Assembly: GCF_900113135.1 (NCBI RefSeq)
Contig: NZ_FOOH01000006.1
Location: 113,061-177,060 of the forward strand
Length of the DNA stretch: 64,000 nucleotides
Direction of reading: 5' to 3'
From: Salegentibacter agarivorans
GTDB taxonomy: Bacteria > Bacteroidota > Bacteroidia > Flavobacteriales > Flavobacteriaceae
How positions within the stretch are numbered: position 1 is the stretch's first letter; each line of letters opens with the position of its first letter. The notes beneath the pieces were generated by a model. It saw only the letters and a program-made list of their open reading frames with translations, was not told the origin of the DNA and ran no database searches. The position numbers and the translations under genes were made by a program. Below are positions 15,801 through 23,882 of the stretch, piece by piece.

Positions 15801-17532
15801 CCGGATTTTCGCTATCAATAATTTTAATTTGAACGGTACAATTCACAGGATCATTTACCCCGTCATCAGCTTGAAATACTAATTCAACTGTTCCATTTTC
15901 TACATTAATAAAGTCACCGTTTTCTGGACCACTAATTTGTGTAACTGTAGGATTGCCATTATCATCTACGGCTTCGGGAGTTTCAAAATCTAAGATTGCC
16001 CCACATTCTCCGGAATCTGCATCTATTTCAATAATTTCCTGGGGACAGTTTACGAATTCTGGTGGTGTATCTGGTTCTTCATTAATAATTACCTCGAAAA
16101 TACATGGTTCGGATTCATTACCAGATTCATCAATTGCGAATATTGAAACTTCAGTAGTTTCAGTAATTGTAAAGCCTTCTGGTGGGTCCTGTACAATCTC
16201 TAGGTTATTATCGCAATTATCGGTAAATTCAGCAAGATCCCTGTAATCCAATAAATTAAATGATCCATTATTTAAATTTTCTTCCTGGTCTTCCGGGCAA
16301 GAAATTGTAACTGGATCTTCCGTATCATAGCCTGGAGAACGTTGATAAACCTCTAAGTCAAAATCTATGGAAATATCTGGAACTCTTTGACCAAACAAAG
16401 TTATAATCCTTCCCTCAAAAATAGCGTTATTTACATATAATGTTCCACAGTTTGAAATAGCAAGATCAACAGGAAAATCTATTTGAGAAGAAATTTTTGA
16501 ATGAAAACTATTATCTGGATTATAGATGTTGATATTAAATATATTATCTTCTATCCCCTGTTTAATGAGTTCAAAAACTTCATAAAATTCATCAATATCA
16601 TCAGTAGCTTCTAGAACTCTAGCTAAATTGATATCAGGACCAAAATCTGCAATAAATATATTATCAAATTTATCGATAATAATACTTCCAGGGGCTGCAA
16701 TTTGATTACCACTGATTACACCTATTTGAGTAGGATTGAAATTATTATCGAACTCCAAAATCTTGACACTTGCATTATTATTTTGACCTAATTCGGCCAT
16801 ATAAAGATGCCCATCACTATTCACAGCTAATCTGTATGGTGAATTCAGTACAGTTCCCTGAACATTATCAAATTCATTGATTAAATTATTTTTATAATTA
16901 CCTGTATTGTCCTTTCTGTAAATTTTAATTGAACTTGGTCTAGAAGGAGGAGGATCAGCATCTCCTATATAATGGTCAGCTACATAGAGATTATCTTCAT
17001 TATCGAAAGTCAGTCCTACTGGGCCTTTAAAGCGATCTGCTCCGGAAGTGTCATATTCACCATTACCTAATTCTTCATTTGGCAAATAAACTCCTTCAGC
17101 TGAATAAACTCTAATAAACCGTCGATTGCTTTCATTTGTAGCTACATAAAATTTACCTTCACTATTAATGGCAAAATCCAGTGGATTACTTAACCTATCA
17201 TTTTGATTTGTAATAAAATCTATTAATCCATCATTCTCTCCTACTTTCTTTATTCCGTTACCGAAGGTCAAAACAAATCTTTCTCCTTCGGAATTTACAT
17301 CTACGGAAATTATTAATCTATCAATTTTAGCTTGTGGATTAAATACGTCTCCTGCGGTTAAGGTAAAATAATCCAAATTTCTAGCTTCCGGTAGGTTGTG
17401 AGTATAATTCGGCTGTTGCCCAAACCCAAACGAAATATTCAGTAAAAAAAAGAGTAAAAAAAGCGCAGTAGGTGTACCAAACGGCTGTAGCCGAAAAGTA
17501 AAACCGGGTGATGTAAAGTAACTTTGCTTCAT
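12886..17532 (-). CDS. Giant secreted HYR-repeat protein with N-terminal beta-propeller and T9SS sorting domain
   Basis: This protein of 1548 residues starts with a signal peptide (hydrophobic core ALFLLFFLLNISFGFGQQ near residues 23-40). Residues about 50-400 look like an NHL/SMP-30-type propeller (repeated FDNEDNLYVAD-like strands such as NSEGKFYVAT and NSDGHLYMAE). From about 410 to 1450 there are roughly 12-13 HYR/Ig-like repeats marked by ISCPED-type starts, the DNC motif (FTDNCD, VEDNCD, ISDNCD) and ATDxxGN strands. The C-terminus (IYPNPNNGIFTIV ... KRAIIKR) is a type A sorting domain for type IX secretion. It is probably exported to the cell surface or medium as an adhesin-like protein. 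Acidic residues dominate, suggesting calcium binding. PorD, a T9SS accessory protein, lies 10 kb away. Confidence 0.88.
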   Translation of the reverse strand: MKQSYFTSPGFTFRLQPFGTPTALFLLFFLLNISFGFGQQPNYTHNLPEARNLDYFTLTAGDVFNPQAKIDRLIISVDVNSEGERFVLTFGNGIKKVGENDGLIDFITNQNDRLSNPLDFAINSEGKFYVATNESNRRFIRVYSAEGVYLPNEELGNGEYDTSGADRFKGPVGLTFDNEDNLYVADHYIGDADPPPSRPSSIKIYRKDNTGNYKNNLINEFDNVQGTVLNSPYRLAVNSDGHLYMAELGQNNNASVKILEFDNNFNPTQIGVISGNQIAAPGSIIIDKFDNIFIADFGPDINLARVLEATDDIDEFYEVFELIKQGIEDNIFNINIYNPDNSFHSKISSQIDFPVDLAISNCGTLYVNNAIFEGRIITLFGQRVPDISIDFDLEVYQRSPGYDTEDPVTISCPEDQEENLNNGSFNLLDYRDLAEFTDNCDNNLEIVQDPPEGFTITETTEVSIFAIDESGNESEPCIFEVIINEEPDTPPEFVNCPQEIIEIDADSGECGAILDFETPEAVDDNGNPTVTQISGPENGDFINVENGTVELVFQADDGVNDPVNCTVQIKIIDSENPVILDCSPENIEFTIQEGETYPLPDYTDQVTVEDNCDTGLEPVQDPPPGTPIDADEVVTLTATDEAGNVSNVCSFTVKINVEETYEFQCIEEYTVRLGEGAQNSGVEEIATSEFIISETSNLDFELTNQQFTCDDIGTNPLTIRATNRETGESYSCEVDVTVIDVGAPLIICPAETITTNLPEEGYKVPNFFENRISDNCDNIEDLDLVQDIPEGTILDSAGTYTINLTATDSYDNEETCRITLILEEDDPNAPEIECVTHELFLDQNGQATLDPEDIFSGERGNLELSVDIENFDCSNLGQNTVILTATDPDTGLSDTCVTEVMISDDILPVANCVAPGREFRLQNGSVTISPSAIDLNSEDNCELTRTLSEDTFTIPGTKNIILYVEDVAGNTDQCPTTIEILPEDTNRVYRCIEEEDIPDIRLDEDCELNIPDYARLIETENFNAAITQTYEALTEDTYLITVEIRDDDTDEFVGDCEFSVNIVDLIPPGISCPNDQIENFDPDTGFEVPNYENMAGISDNCGEVSFRQEPAAGEIIYNNTTVNLFVEDEGGLEASCSFELELTEADVLNISCLIDKNVNPDDNCSFWLPDYTSNADVNFPGADITQTPPVGTILTESTQIKLTASLNGETDECYFMVNLIDDQDPVANCVSGYVVNLDNNGTASITPEDLDNNSTDNCGIVSMALSQVDFTTADIGDVPITLTVRDDAGNIDYCETTVEVRDEASGEFECRENIEVFLDENGEANLNIQELYTGDASGLNLEASRLNFTCEDLGVAFIQLDYSGDETGSCTINVDVQDELPPEINTNLVELTLDNEGFAYLEESDILAEDNCSEELIYRFSKSVFTCKDVGMNSVNVEVEDINGNRSDKNIQVRISGEGCDLPEPGENEYLFIYPNPNNGIFTIVTPEGMFVEQVRVFDSRGRYIMQQDYSANARFYRMTIQGVEESVYTLQIFTNEGVIVKRAIIKR

Positions 17533-17925
17533 AGCCGGATTTTAGCGCTTCCGGCAGTAAAGATAAAACTTGTGGCGTGAAAGATTTAAAAATTACGTTA
17601 ATTATACGGTTTTCCGTAATTAAAACCGGGGCATAAAAATGCATGGCCAGGTAGCGGCCGGGGAAGTATTGTTAAATTTTTCCGGGTAAGAAAACAATGA
17701 GAGTGGCTTTTTGCTACAGCCGCTTCGCCACGATATGCTGCCCCGAAGCTTCGGGGTGTTTCAGCATCTAACTTTTTAACAACCTAGATCCTGAAATAAA
17801 TTCAGGATGACGTTCTCTTTATTGAAACGAGTCCGCCTGAACGGTCAGGTTCAACATAAGCTAAATGGACTAAAATAGAATATTAGCCACTCTCATTATT
17901 CCCGGAAACTGAAAATTACCTCGCG
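17533..17925. repeat. Gap with a long inverted repeat (17680-17708 / 17885-17907) enclosing palindromic repeats
   Basis: AATGAGAGTGGCT at 17696-17708 is the exact reverse complement of AGCCACTCTCATT at 17885-17897, and the pairing continues imperfectly outwards through TTCCGGG (17680-17686) and CCCGGAA (17901-17907). The 176 bases between hold the dispersed element: GCCCCGAAGCTTCGGGGTG (about 17740-17759), TTCAGCATCTAAC, and GATCCTGAAATAAATTCAGG followed by ATGACG (17787-17812). The structure could be one long cruciform/hairpin, a bidirectional terminator region, or the ends of a miniature mobile element. No gene is seen. A TATCTTTA sequence just upstream of the HYR gene is a one-mismatch -7 box. 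Confidence 0.6.
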
Positions 17926-18648
17926 TTATGCTTCGGCATTTTCGTTGTTTTTTACCACCAATCTAAATCCTTCGCCGTGAATGTTTAAAATCTCTACATT
18001 CTCGTCTTTCTTAAGGTATTTACGCAGTTTGGCGATATATACATCCATACTTCTGGAGGTAAAATAGTTATCGTCTCTCCAAATTTTGGTAAGTGCCAGT
18101 TCTCTTGGCATTAAATCGTTCTCGTGCAAGGCAAGTAAACGCAATAACTCGTTCTCTTTTGGAGAAAGTTTTTGAGCTTCTTCGTCTTTATAGGTTAAAA
18201 ACCTTAGTTTAGAGTTAAGGTGAAAACCACCAATCTCGAACTCAAATTGCTTAGAGTCTGCCACACTATCTGTAGCTTTACGCTGCATAATGGCTTTTAT
18301 CTTCATAAGCAATACTTCGCTATCAAAAGGTTTGTTTAGGTAATCGTCTGCTCCTACTTTATAACCTTTAAGCACGTCTTCTTTCATCGCTTTGGCGGTA
18401 AGGAAGATAATTGGGATTTCTTCGTTCTTTTCCCTTATCTCTTTAGCCAGCGTAAAGCCGTCTTTGTAAGGCATCATGACATCAAGAATACAAAGATCAA
18501 AATCGTCTTTTTTAAACTTTTCAAAACCTTCCATTCCGTTTTTGGCGTGCGTTACTTCGTAATCGTTCATCGCCAAATAATCTTTTAAGACGGTTCCAAA
18601 GTTTGGATCGTCTTCTACTAACAAAATTTTCTTGTCTTCAGTTTCCAT
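17926..18648 (-). CDS. OmpR-family response regulator
   Basis: The 240-residue regulator has a receiver domain with the acidic pair ED (12-13), phospho-acceptor D56 in LCILDVMMPYKDGF, the T of FLTAKA and the conserved K of NKPFD. A winged-helix DNA-binding domain follows (LSPKENELLRLLALHENDLM, then SRSMDVYIAKLRKYL). It resembles RprY-type regulators of Bacteroidota. The gene starts 4 bases after the histidine kinase stop, so kinase and regulator form one operon read from about 20225. The DNA target is unknown. Confidence 0.93.
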   Translation of the reverse strand: METEDKKILLVEDDPNFGTVLKDYLAMNDYEVTHAKNGMEGFEKFKKDDFDLCILDVMMPYKDGFTLAKEIREKNEEIPIIFLTAKAMKEDVLKGYKVGADDYLNKPFDSEVLLMKIKAIMQRKATDSVADSKQFEFEIGGFHLNSKLRFLTYKDEEAQKLSPKENELLRLLALHENDLMPRELALTKIWRDDNYFTSRSMDVYIAKLRKYLKKDENVEILNIHGEGFRLVVKNNENAEA

Positions 18649-18652
18649 ATAT

Positions 18653-20224
18653 TTAAGATATTAGAGGTAATTTAATTATAAATGTGCTTCCTTTTCCTTT
18701 TTCGCTTTCTACCGATACCTGCCCGTGGTGATCTTCTATAATTCTTTTGGCATAGGCTAAACCTAAACCGTGACCTTTCACGTTATGGATATCCCCGGTA
18801 TGTTCACGATAAAACTTTTCAAATATTTTCTTTTGCACCAACTTAGACATTCCCGCTCCCTGGTCGCGAATTTTAAGGATGATGTAGTTCTTTACATTTT
18901 CAGTATAAATATCAATCTTAGGCGTCTCTGGAGAGTATTTTACGGCATTGTCCAGTATGTTTATTATCACATTGGTAAAATGATCCTGATTGGCCAAAAT
19001 TGAAGAGCGCAGGGCCCCAAAATGCGTTTGTATATAACCGCCACGATCTTCTACAATTAATTCTATGTGGTTAATGGCATCTTCTACAATCTCATTAAGC
19101 TGAAGCCTTTCTTTTTTAAGGTCCAGCTCATTTTTATCCAGTTTAGAAATTCGTAAAACGTTTTCTACCTGGGCGTGCATTCTTCTATTTTCATCACGAA
19201 TCATTTTAAGATAGCGCTTTTTCTTTTCTTCGTCGCTGCTAATCTTAGGGTTTTTAATAGCGTCTAAAGCCAGGTTTATGGTGGCAATAGGCGTTTTAAA
19301 TTCGTGCGTCATATTATTTATAAAATCGGTCTTTATCTGTGAAATTTGCCGTTGCTTTATCAATTGTGATAATGCGCTGGAATAAGCGATCACGATAATA
19401 AGGGTAAAAATTATAGAAAGTGCAGCCATTAATGTTATAGATGAAAGCACTACTTTTTTCTTTTCGGTAAAATTAACCAGCAACTGGTAATTGCTATTTC
19501 CCATATCGTCTGCAAAAAGCGGAACCCCGTAGGTGGCGGGATGGCTTAGCGAAAAATTATCGCTGTGCAGATTTGTAGAAATACTATTGCTGTAAACACC
19601 ATATTCAAATTCTGAATTGATGTCGCGGTTGCTCAATTCCTGGGCTAAAAGCCTTTCTATAGTAGCTTCGTTCACTCTTTGGTGCAGCGGAAGCCTGCTG
19701 GTATGCTCGGCAATATATTCTTTAAGCAAATTCTTCTCATACTCGTCCATACGAATAATACGCTCAATTTGCTGTTGAGAGCTTAGGCCGCTACCGTCTA
19801 TATTATTACGGTTATTCACAATACTGGTCACCTTTTTATTGATGAGCTTGGTGAAGGGAATACTATCGCGGGCCGATTCTATAAAGCCTGAAGAAACCTT
19901 ATAATCTTCTTCCAGAATAGCATCTGAATGAAAGAGGGTTTGGTTTCTTAATTTGTTTTCGTTTACGTAAGAATATTCGGTAATCGTGGCGGCCTGCAAC
20001 CGACTATTTGTGCTGTCGGCATCTTTAAATTTCATCCAGTAATCTTCAATTTCCTGGTTTTCAATTTCGTTAACCACTCTTAAGAGTACCTGTTTCACAT
20101 CGTAGGTAAACTGTGCTTCTTTGTCGTCTACGGTACTCTTAATCCAGTATCCCTGCACAAAAATAATACCGATAAGGGAAAGGCTCATTAAGATAACGAG
20201 AAGTAAAAAAAGCTTTTTATTCAT
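18653..20224 (-). CDS. Membrane sensor histidine kinase
   Basis: The 523-residue kinase has an N-terminal membrane helix (about 4-26), a roughly 230-residue periplasmic sensor region without a recognisable domain, a second helix (about 262-285), then HisKA with H307 in MTHEFKTPIATINLAL and a HATPase domain with NILDNAVKYS (N box), DQGAGM (G1), KFYREHTG and GHGLGLAYAK (G2). No HAMP linker is visible between the second helix and HisKA. It presumably phosphorylates the adjacent OmpR-type regulator at D56. The sensor signal cannot be read. It resembles RprX-type kinases. Motifs are complete. Confidence 0.93.
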   Translation of the reverse strand: MNKKLFLLLVILMSLSLIGIIFVQGYWIKSTVDDKEAQFTYDVKQVLLRVVNEIENQEIEDYWMKFKDADSTNSRLQAATITEYSYVNENKLRNQTLFHSDAILEEDYKVSSGFIESARDSIPFTKLINKKVTSIVNNRNNIDGSGLSSQQQIERIIRMDEYEKNLLKEYIAEHTSRLPLHQRVNEATIERLLAQELSNRDINSEFEYGVYSNSISTNLHSDNFSLSHPATYGVPLFADDMGNSNYQLLVNFTEKKKVVLSSITLMAALSIIFTLIIVIAYSSALSQLIKQRQISQIKTDFINNMTHEFKTPIATINLALDAIKNPKISSDEEKKKRYLKMIRDENRRMHAQVENVLRISKLDKNELDLKKERLQLNEIVEDAINHIELIVEDRGGYIQTHFGALRSSILANQDHFTNVIINILDNAVKYSPETPKIDIYTENVKNYIILKIRDQGAGMSKLVQKKIFEKFYREHTGDIHNVKGHGLGLAYAKRIIEDHHGQVSVESEKGKGSTFIIKLPLIS

Positions 20225-20229
20225 GCTGC

Positions 20230-20261
20230 CAAAAGTAAGATTTTAACATTTAGTGCTTCAA
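20230..20261 (-). promoter_or_regulatory. Promoter of the two-component operon, unusually close to the start codon
   Basis: On the minus strand a TTG (-33) at 20259-20261 is followed after 21 bases by TACTTTTG (20230-20237), an exact TAnnTTTG box. Only 5 bases separate the box from the ATG at 20222-20224, so the transcript would be leaderless or nearly so, or translation starts further in (for example at the Met 13 codons downstream). The match is good but short motifs arise by chance in AT-rich DNA. Confidence 0.5.
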
Positions 20262-20291
20262 GCGTTTAACCAAATGTTAACAAAACTTCTG

Positions 20292-20882
20292 CTAATTTTT
20301 ACCTCGTTTTAAGATAATCTGATGTAATTCGTCAACCCGCGATTTGGTAAGGGATAAATCGTGATTCTCTATTTCTAAATCGGCCAATTTTTTCTTTTGG
20401 TCGTCACTCCATTGTTTGGCCATCCTGGCTTCAATTTCTTCCAGGGAACTATTATCGCGTTGTTGTAATCTTTTTATTTTTTCTGCTTTATCAGCAGTAA
20501 CTAAAATATTTATATCGCATTTTTTATAACCGCCGGCTTCAAACAAAATTGCTGCTTCATAAATTACATAAACCGAATTCTGCTCGTTTTTCCAGCTTTC
20601 AAAATCTTTGGCTACGGCTGGGTGAATTATTGCGTTAAGTGCCTCCAGTTTATCAGATTCATTAAATACTACGGAAGCGATATGTTTACGATTGGGCGTT
20701 TGGCCAGAATAAGCTTCTTTACCAATAAGCGCGGTAACTTTTTCCCTTATCTCTGCTGAAGTTTCCAGGAGGCGTTTCCCGGCATCATCGGCAATATAAA
20801 CCGGGACGCCTTTTTCTTTAAAAAAGCCGGCCACGGTAGTTTTCCCGCTGCCAATACCGCCGGTGAGTCCCACTACCATCAT
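20292..20882 (-). CDS. coaE: Dephospho-CoA kinase
   Basis: The 196-residue P-loop kinase performs the last step of coenzyme A synthesis, phosphorylating the 3'-hydroxyl of dephospho-CoA. The Walker A motif GLTGGIGSGKTTVAGFF is at residues 5-21; the family's YIADDAGKRLL and HPAVAKDFESW segments and RLQQRDNSSLEEIEARM are present. Its ATG overlaps the stop of the ybbR-like gene by 4 bases, so it is the last gene of a glycosyltransferase-ybbR-coaE operon. Length and motifs are normal. Confidence 0.95.
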   Translation of the reverse strand: MMVVGLTGGIGSGKTTVAGFFKEKGVPVYIADDAGKRLLETSAEIREKVTALIGKEAYSGQTPNRKHIASVVFNESDKLEALNAIIHPAVAKDFESWKNEQNSVYVIYEAAILFEAGGYKKCDINILVTADKAEKIKRLQQRDNSSLEEIEARMAKQWSDDQKKKLADLEIENHDLSLTKSRVDELHQIILKRGKN

Positions 20883-21835
20883 CGTTTTATAACAAATTGA
20901 ATTTTACGCTCGTTAAGCCGAAGATTTCTCACCATTAAAGGCGCTTCTGTAATCCTGGCGATAATAAAATCGTCGCCATCATCTATATCATTAAAATCGC
21001 AAACCACCCTAAAGTTTTCGGCTTTCACCATTTCGTATTGCTTTAAATTCACCTGATAATACACCAAAACTTCTTTCGGAAAAATAGCAATATTGGTATC
21101 TTCGGGCTTATTTAGAATTTCTACCGGCACTTTTACACTGCCTTCGGTAAACTTCTCTACTTCCTGGCTATAGGTAACCTCGGTATTATAAAAACTCAAC
21201 ATTCCCAGGTTGGTAGTATCAATTTTAACCCTGCCGGAAACATTAGTATTAATGTTGTTGATCTTTAAATAAACCGTATTTAAATTTTGAAGGGTATCAA
21301 TAATATTTTCGGGGCCGCTTACCTGTACCGAATCGGGTTGCAGGCTTACCGGCTCCCCTGCCGAATAACCTACCGCGTAATTAAGATCTATACGTGGCCT
21401 AACATTTACCCATTTATTCTTTTTAGGCTGAAATTCTACCGAAAGGCTTTCCTGGATAAAACGGGCTTTTTCAAAATTGATATTCACCTGCTCTTCCAAA
21501 ACTTCGCGGTTGGCTTCAAAATTATAAACCAGCTCGCCATCTTCTTCTGTGGCTTTGCCAAGATCTAATTCCACCCTGGGTTTAAAGATCTGGTAGTACC
21601 AAATGGCAAAACCTTTATCCTGAATTCTTAATTGTAAATTATCTGGCCGTTCTTTAGATAGGGTTTTATCTAAAGGTACATTTTCATAAGAAACCGGAAT
21701 ATCTATTACTTGCGTATATTCTTTAGAAATTTGAACAAAAAACCAAATAAGTGAAGAAAACAGCAAGAAAAACCCGAAGCTTTTTAAGCTGGATTTTTTT
21801 ATAGAAATTCTTTTAAATCTTATGTTTTTAAACAT
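20879..21835 (-). CDS. YbbR-like domain protein, single membrane anchor
   Basis: The 318-residue protein has a basic N-terminus (FKNIRFKRISIKKSSLKSF), one transmembrane helix at about 20-38 (FFLLFSSLIWFFVQISKEY) and an extracytoplasmic part built of YbbR-type beta repeats (DIPVSYENVPLDKTL; VSGPENIIDTLQNLNTVYLK; VPVEILNKPEDTNIAIFP). In Firmicutes YbbR (CdaR) sits next to a diadenylate cyclase and regulates it; here no cyclase is adjacent, so that role is not implied. The gene overlaps the glycosyltransferase gene by 8 bases and coaE by 4 bases. Confidence 0.8.
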   Translation of the reverse strand: MFKNIRFKRISIKKSSLKSFGFFLLFSSLIWFFVQISKEYTQVIDIPVSYENVPLDKTLSKERPDNLQLRIQDKGFAIWYYQIFKPRVELDLGKATEEDGELVYNFEANREVLEEQVNINFEKARFIQESLSVEFQPKKNKWVNVRPRIDLNYAVGYSAGEPVSLQPDSVQVSGPENIIDTLQNLNTVYLKINNINTNVSGRVKIDTTNLGMLSFYNTEVTYSQEVEKFTEGSVKVPVEILNKPEDTNIAIFPKEVLVYYQVNLKQYEMVKAENFRVVCDFNDIDDGDDFIIARITEAPLMVRNLRLNERKIQFVIKR

Positions 21836-22835
21836 TTTTAAAGAATAAATTCGGGAATTCGTGTTCCGGGTCCTGTTTTAAAATATGAATATGCCAGAGG
21901 GATTTTATAAAGCCATAACCATATCCAAAAAATTGTACCAAAGTGGCATAAACCGCCAGGAAACCAATTCCTAAACTTTTATTTTTAATAGCGGCATCTA
22001 TGGCAATAATCACAAAATATAGTACATATAAAAGAAATAACCACCAAATTCCCAGTTTTAAAAGCAAAATAGCGAATAAAAAGCCTAAACTAAAAACCGC
22101 GGGAAACCAATAAGTGATTTTCCCCGAGCCTGGATGCCATTTATTGAGAATTGGCCGTACCATCCCAAATTTTTGAACCTGGGTATAGAATTTAGACCAG
22201 TCTATGCGGCGTTTATGAAAAACCACCGCACCTGGAATTAAACATAATTTATATCCCATTTTTTTAAGCCGAAGCGAAAGATCGGGATCTTCGCCGGGAT
22301 GAATTTTCCCGAATCCGCCGGAAGCTTCAAAGGCGTTCTTTGAAATCCCCATATTAAAACTCCTGGGCTGAAAATCATTTACCGCCGACTTTTTACCTCG
22401 AATCCCACCAGTGGTAAGAAAAGAGGTCATGGAATAATCTATGGCTTTCTGAATCTTGCTGAATGAAGGATGAGAAGCATCTGGCCCGCCAAAACAATCG
22501 CAGTAATCCTGCTGAAGGAATTTATCTACTTCCTGCAGATAATTTTCAGGTAATAAAACATCAGAATCCAGGATAAGAAAGTAATTGCCTTTGGCTTTTC
22601 GCATCCCAAAATTCCGGGAATCTCCGGGGCCTGTATTCTTTTTGTAGTGGTAACTAATGTTGAGTTGTTGCTGGAACTCGGTTGCAATACCTCCAGAAGA
22701 AATACTGGAACCATCTTCTACAAGCACAATTTCAAAATCCCGATCAAACTTAAGTTTGAGCATACTCTCTAACAACTCCCTCACCTCCCCGGGGCGGTTA
22801 TATACAGGAATTATAAAGGAATAGTTTAATTTCAT
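21828..22835 (-). CDS. Family 2 glycosyltransferase, membrane-associated
   Basis: The 335-residue protein opens with the GT-A fold of family GT2: FIIPVYNRPGEVRELLESML (8-27), VLVEDGSS, NTGPGDSRNFGMRKAKG and the metal-binding LDSDVLLP. HPGEDPDLSLRLKKMG carries the ED of the acceptor side. From about residue 235 to 310 there are three or so membrane helices (FSLGFLFAILLLKLGIWWLF and following). It probably moves a sugar to a lipid or polysaccharide acceptor at the inner membrane face; the sugar is unknown. First gene of the operon with ybbR and coaE. Confidence 0.88.
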   Translation of the reverse strand: MKLNYSFIIPVYNRPGEVRELLESMLKLKFDRDFEIVLVEDGSSISSGGIATEFQQQLNISYHYKKNTGPGDSRNFGMRKAKGNYFLILDSDVLLPENYLQEVDKFLQQDYCDCFGGPDASHPSFSKIQKAIDYSMTSFLTTGGIRGKKSAVNDFQPRSFNMGISKNAFEASGGFGKIHPGEDPDLSLRLKKMGYKLCLIPGAVVFHKRRIDWSKFYTQVQKFGMVRPILNKWHPGSGKITYWFPAVFSLGFLFAILLLKLGIWWLFLLYVLYFVIIAIDAAIKNKSLGIGFLAVYATLVQFFGYGYGFIKSLWHIHILKQDPEHEFPNLFFKNV

Positions 22836-22872
22836 TTAAGGAATTGATTTGAGGATTGAATGCCGTGTAAAA

Positions 22873-23181
22873 TCATTTTTTAAAATCATCGGCTAATTTC
22901 CCGGGTTCCTGACGGGTATCAAAAAAGGTAAGAATTCTAATTTCCTCATCATTAAATTCGTAATAAATGGAGATTTGTTTAGTGAGCACACACCTTCTTA
23001 AACCTTTCACTTTTTCAGATTCCGGAAAACTTTCCGGTTCTTTTTTTATGATTTGAAGGTATTCATCTAAATGCATGATGAAATTTGTCTTCACTTTAAG
23101 AGACCATTCCTCTACAAGGTATTCAAGAAGAGCTTCTAATTTTTTTTCCGCAATAGGAGAAATTATAAGCCTTCTATTCAT
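22873..23181 (-). CDS. RelE/ParE-family toxin (second locus)
   Basis: The 102-residue protein fits the RelE/ParE fold: RLIISPIAEKKLEALLEYL, SLKVKTNFIMHLDEYLQII, FPESEKVKGLRRCVLTKQ and the final strands ISIYYEFNDEEIRILTFFDTRQEPGKL. The GLRRCVLTK...YY pattern is typical of the ParE-like plasmid-stabilisation branch. Its ATG shares one base with the antitoxin stop at 23181. It appears complete and differs clearly from the toxin at 8053-8343, so the two are not recent duplicates. Confidence 0.86.
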   Translation of the reverse strand: MNRRLIISPIAEKKLEALLEYLVEEWSLKVKTNFIMHLDEYLQIIKKEPESFPESEKVKGLRRCVLTKQISIYYEFNDEEIRILTFFDTRQEPGKLADDFKK

Positions 23182-23402
23182 TACTTATGTTTACTTATAA
23201 ACACCTCATAATCGGTGTAATTTCCATTTTCAATTTCCTTCCTTGCGTCGTTGATCTCTTGTTTCTGTTCAGCATTTAATTCATCCCAAAAATCAGTTGA
23301 AGTCTCTTTTTTAAGGATTTTCTTTATAGACTGAATAATCTCGGGATCGTTAGTATTTAACAGCAGTTTTGCTAACTCTATTTTCTCAGTTTGAATATCC
23401 AT
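23181..23402 (-). CDS. Antitoxin of the second RelE/ParE pair
   Basis: The 73-residue protein begins DIQTEKIELAKLLLNTNDPE and continues IIQSIKKILKKE ... FWDELNAEQKQEINDARKEI, a pattern common to small antitoxins placed before ParE-like toxins in Bacteroidota (about 70-80 residues, helical, with a WDEL segment). It is the upstream partner with a one-base overlap into the toxin. A DNA-binding fold is not evident. The role is inferred from size, family resemblance and position. Confidence 0.78.
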   Translation of the reverse strand: MDIQTEKIELAKLLLNTNDPEIIQSIKKILKKETSTDFWDELNAEQKQEINDARKEIENGNYTDYEVFISKHK

Positions 23403-23546
23403 AATTTAATAAATGTGTAATAAAAGTACGAAACCCTGTTTAATTAAATTCATATTTCAATTTTAAAAAGAGCTCTAATCCAGCTACTTTTATCTTAAAT
23501 TTCCGAAACCGTCACCCTGAACCCTTTTATAGAGTCAGCTCGATGA

Positions 23547-23882
23547 TTATTCCTTCAATAATTTATCAACTTCGCCTTTTAGAGGCTCTAAATCCCTAAC
23601 AATAATGGACCACAAAATTTCATCTGAAACAGTATCATAACCGTGGCTTATCCTGTTTCGTGTATCGACAATTTTTCGTGCATTCGTGATAGAAAAATCT
23701 GGATTTGATTTCAGAACTCTATTAACCGCTTCTCCAATAATTTCCAGGTTTCTTTCAATAGCACGTTTACCTTTTAAGTCGTTGAGAAATTCATTAAAAT
23801 CTCTGTTTTCCGGTAAAAAGGAATATATTTCAGAAATCGCCTGTCTAATATCTTCCAACCAGGCTTTAACTTCATTCTCCAT
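23547..23882 (-). CDS. hepT: HepT-family (DUF86) toxin, RX4HXY RNase
   Basis: The 111-residue HEPN protein has the catalytic motif RNRISHGY (R-x4-H-x-Y) near residue 80 and the family's KRAIERNLEIIGEAVNRVL helix. HepT toxins are RNases or targets of AMPylation by the partner nucleotidyltransferase MntA. I chose ATG 23882 (MENEVKAWLEDIRQAI); the open frame extends to 23906 with a non-family lead. With that start the gene overlaps mntA by 11 bases. Both members look intact. Confidence 0.88.
   Translation of the reverse strand: MENEVKAWLEDIRQAISEIYSFLPENRDFNEFLNDLKGKRAIERNLEIIGEAVNRVLKSNPDFSITNARKIVDTRNRISHGYDTVSDEILWSIIVRDLEPLKGEVDKLLKE

Noticed and set aside
15953..16246. Open frame of 97 codons on the plus strand inside the HYR gene
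   Set aside because: It is antisense to a well-supported domain-rich protein and its serine-rich composition is what such a shadow frame gives. Similar shadows in recN (25614-25991) and icd were rejected for the same reason.
20879..21835. CdaR role (cyclic di-AMP regulation) for the YbbR-like protein
   Set aside because: No diadenylate cyclase or glmM gene is adjacent; only the domain is shared.
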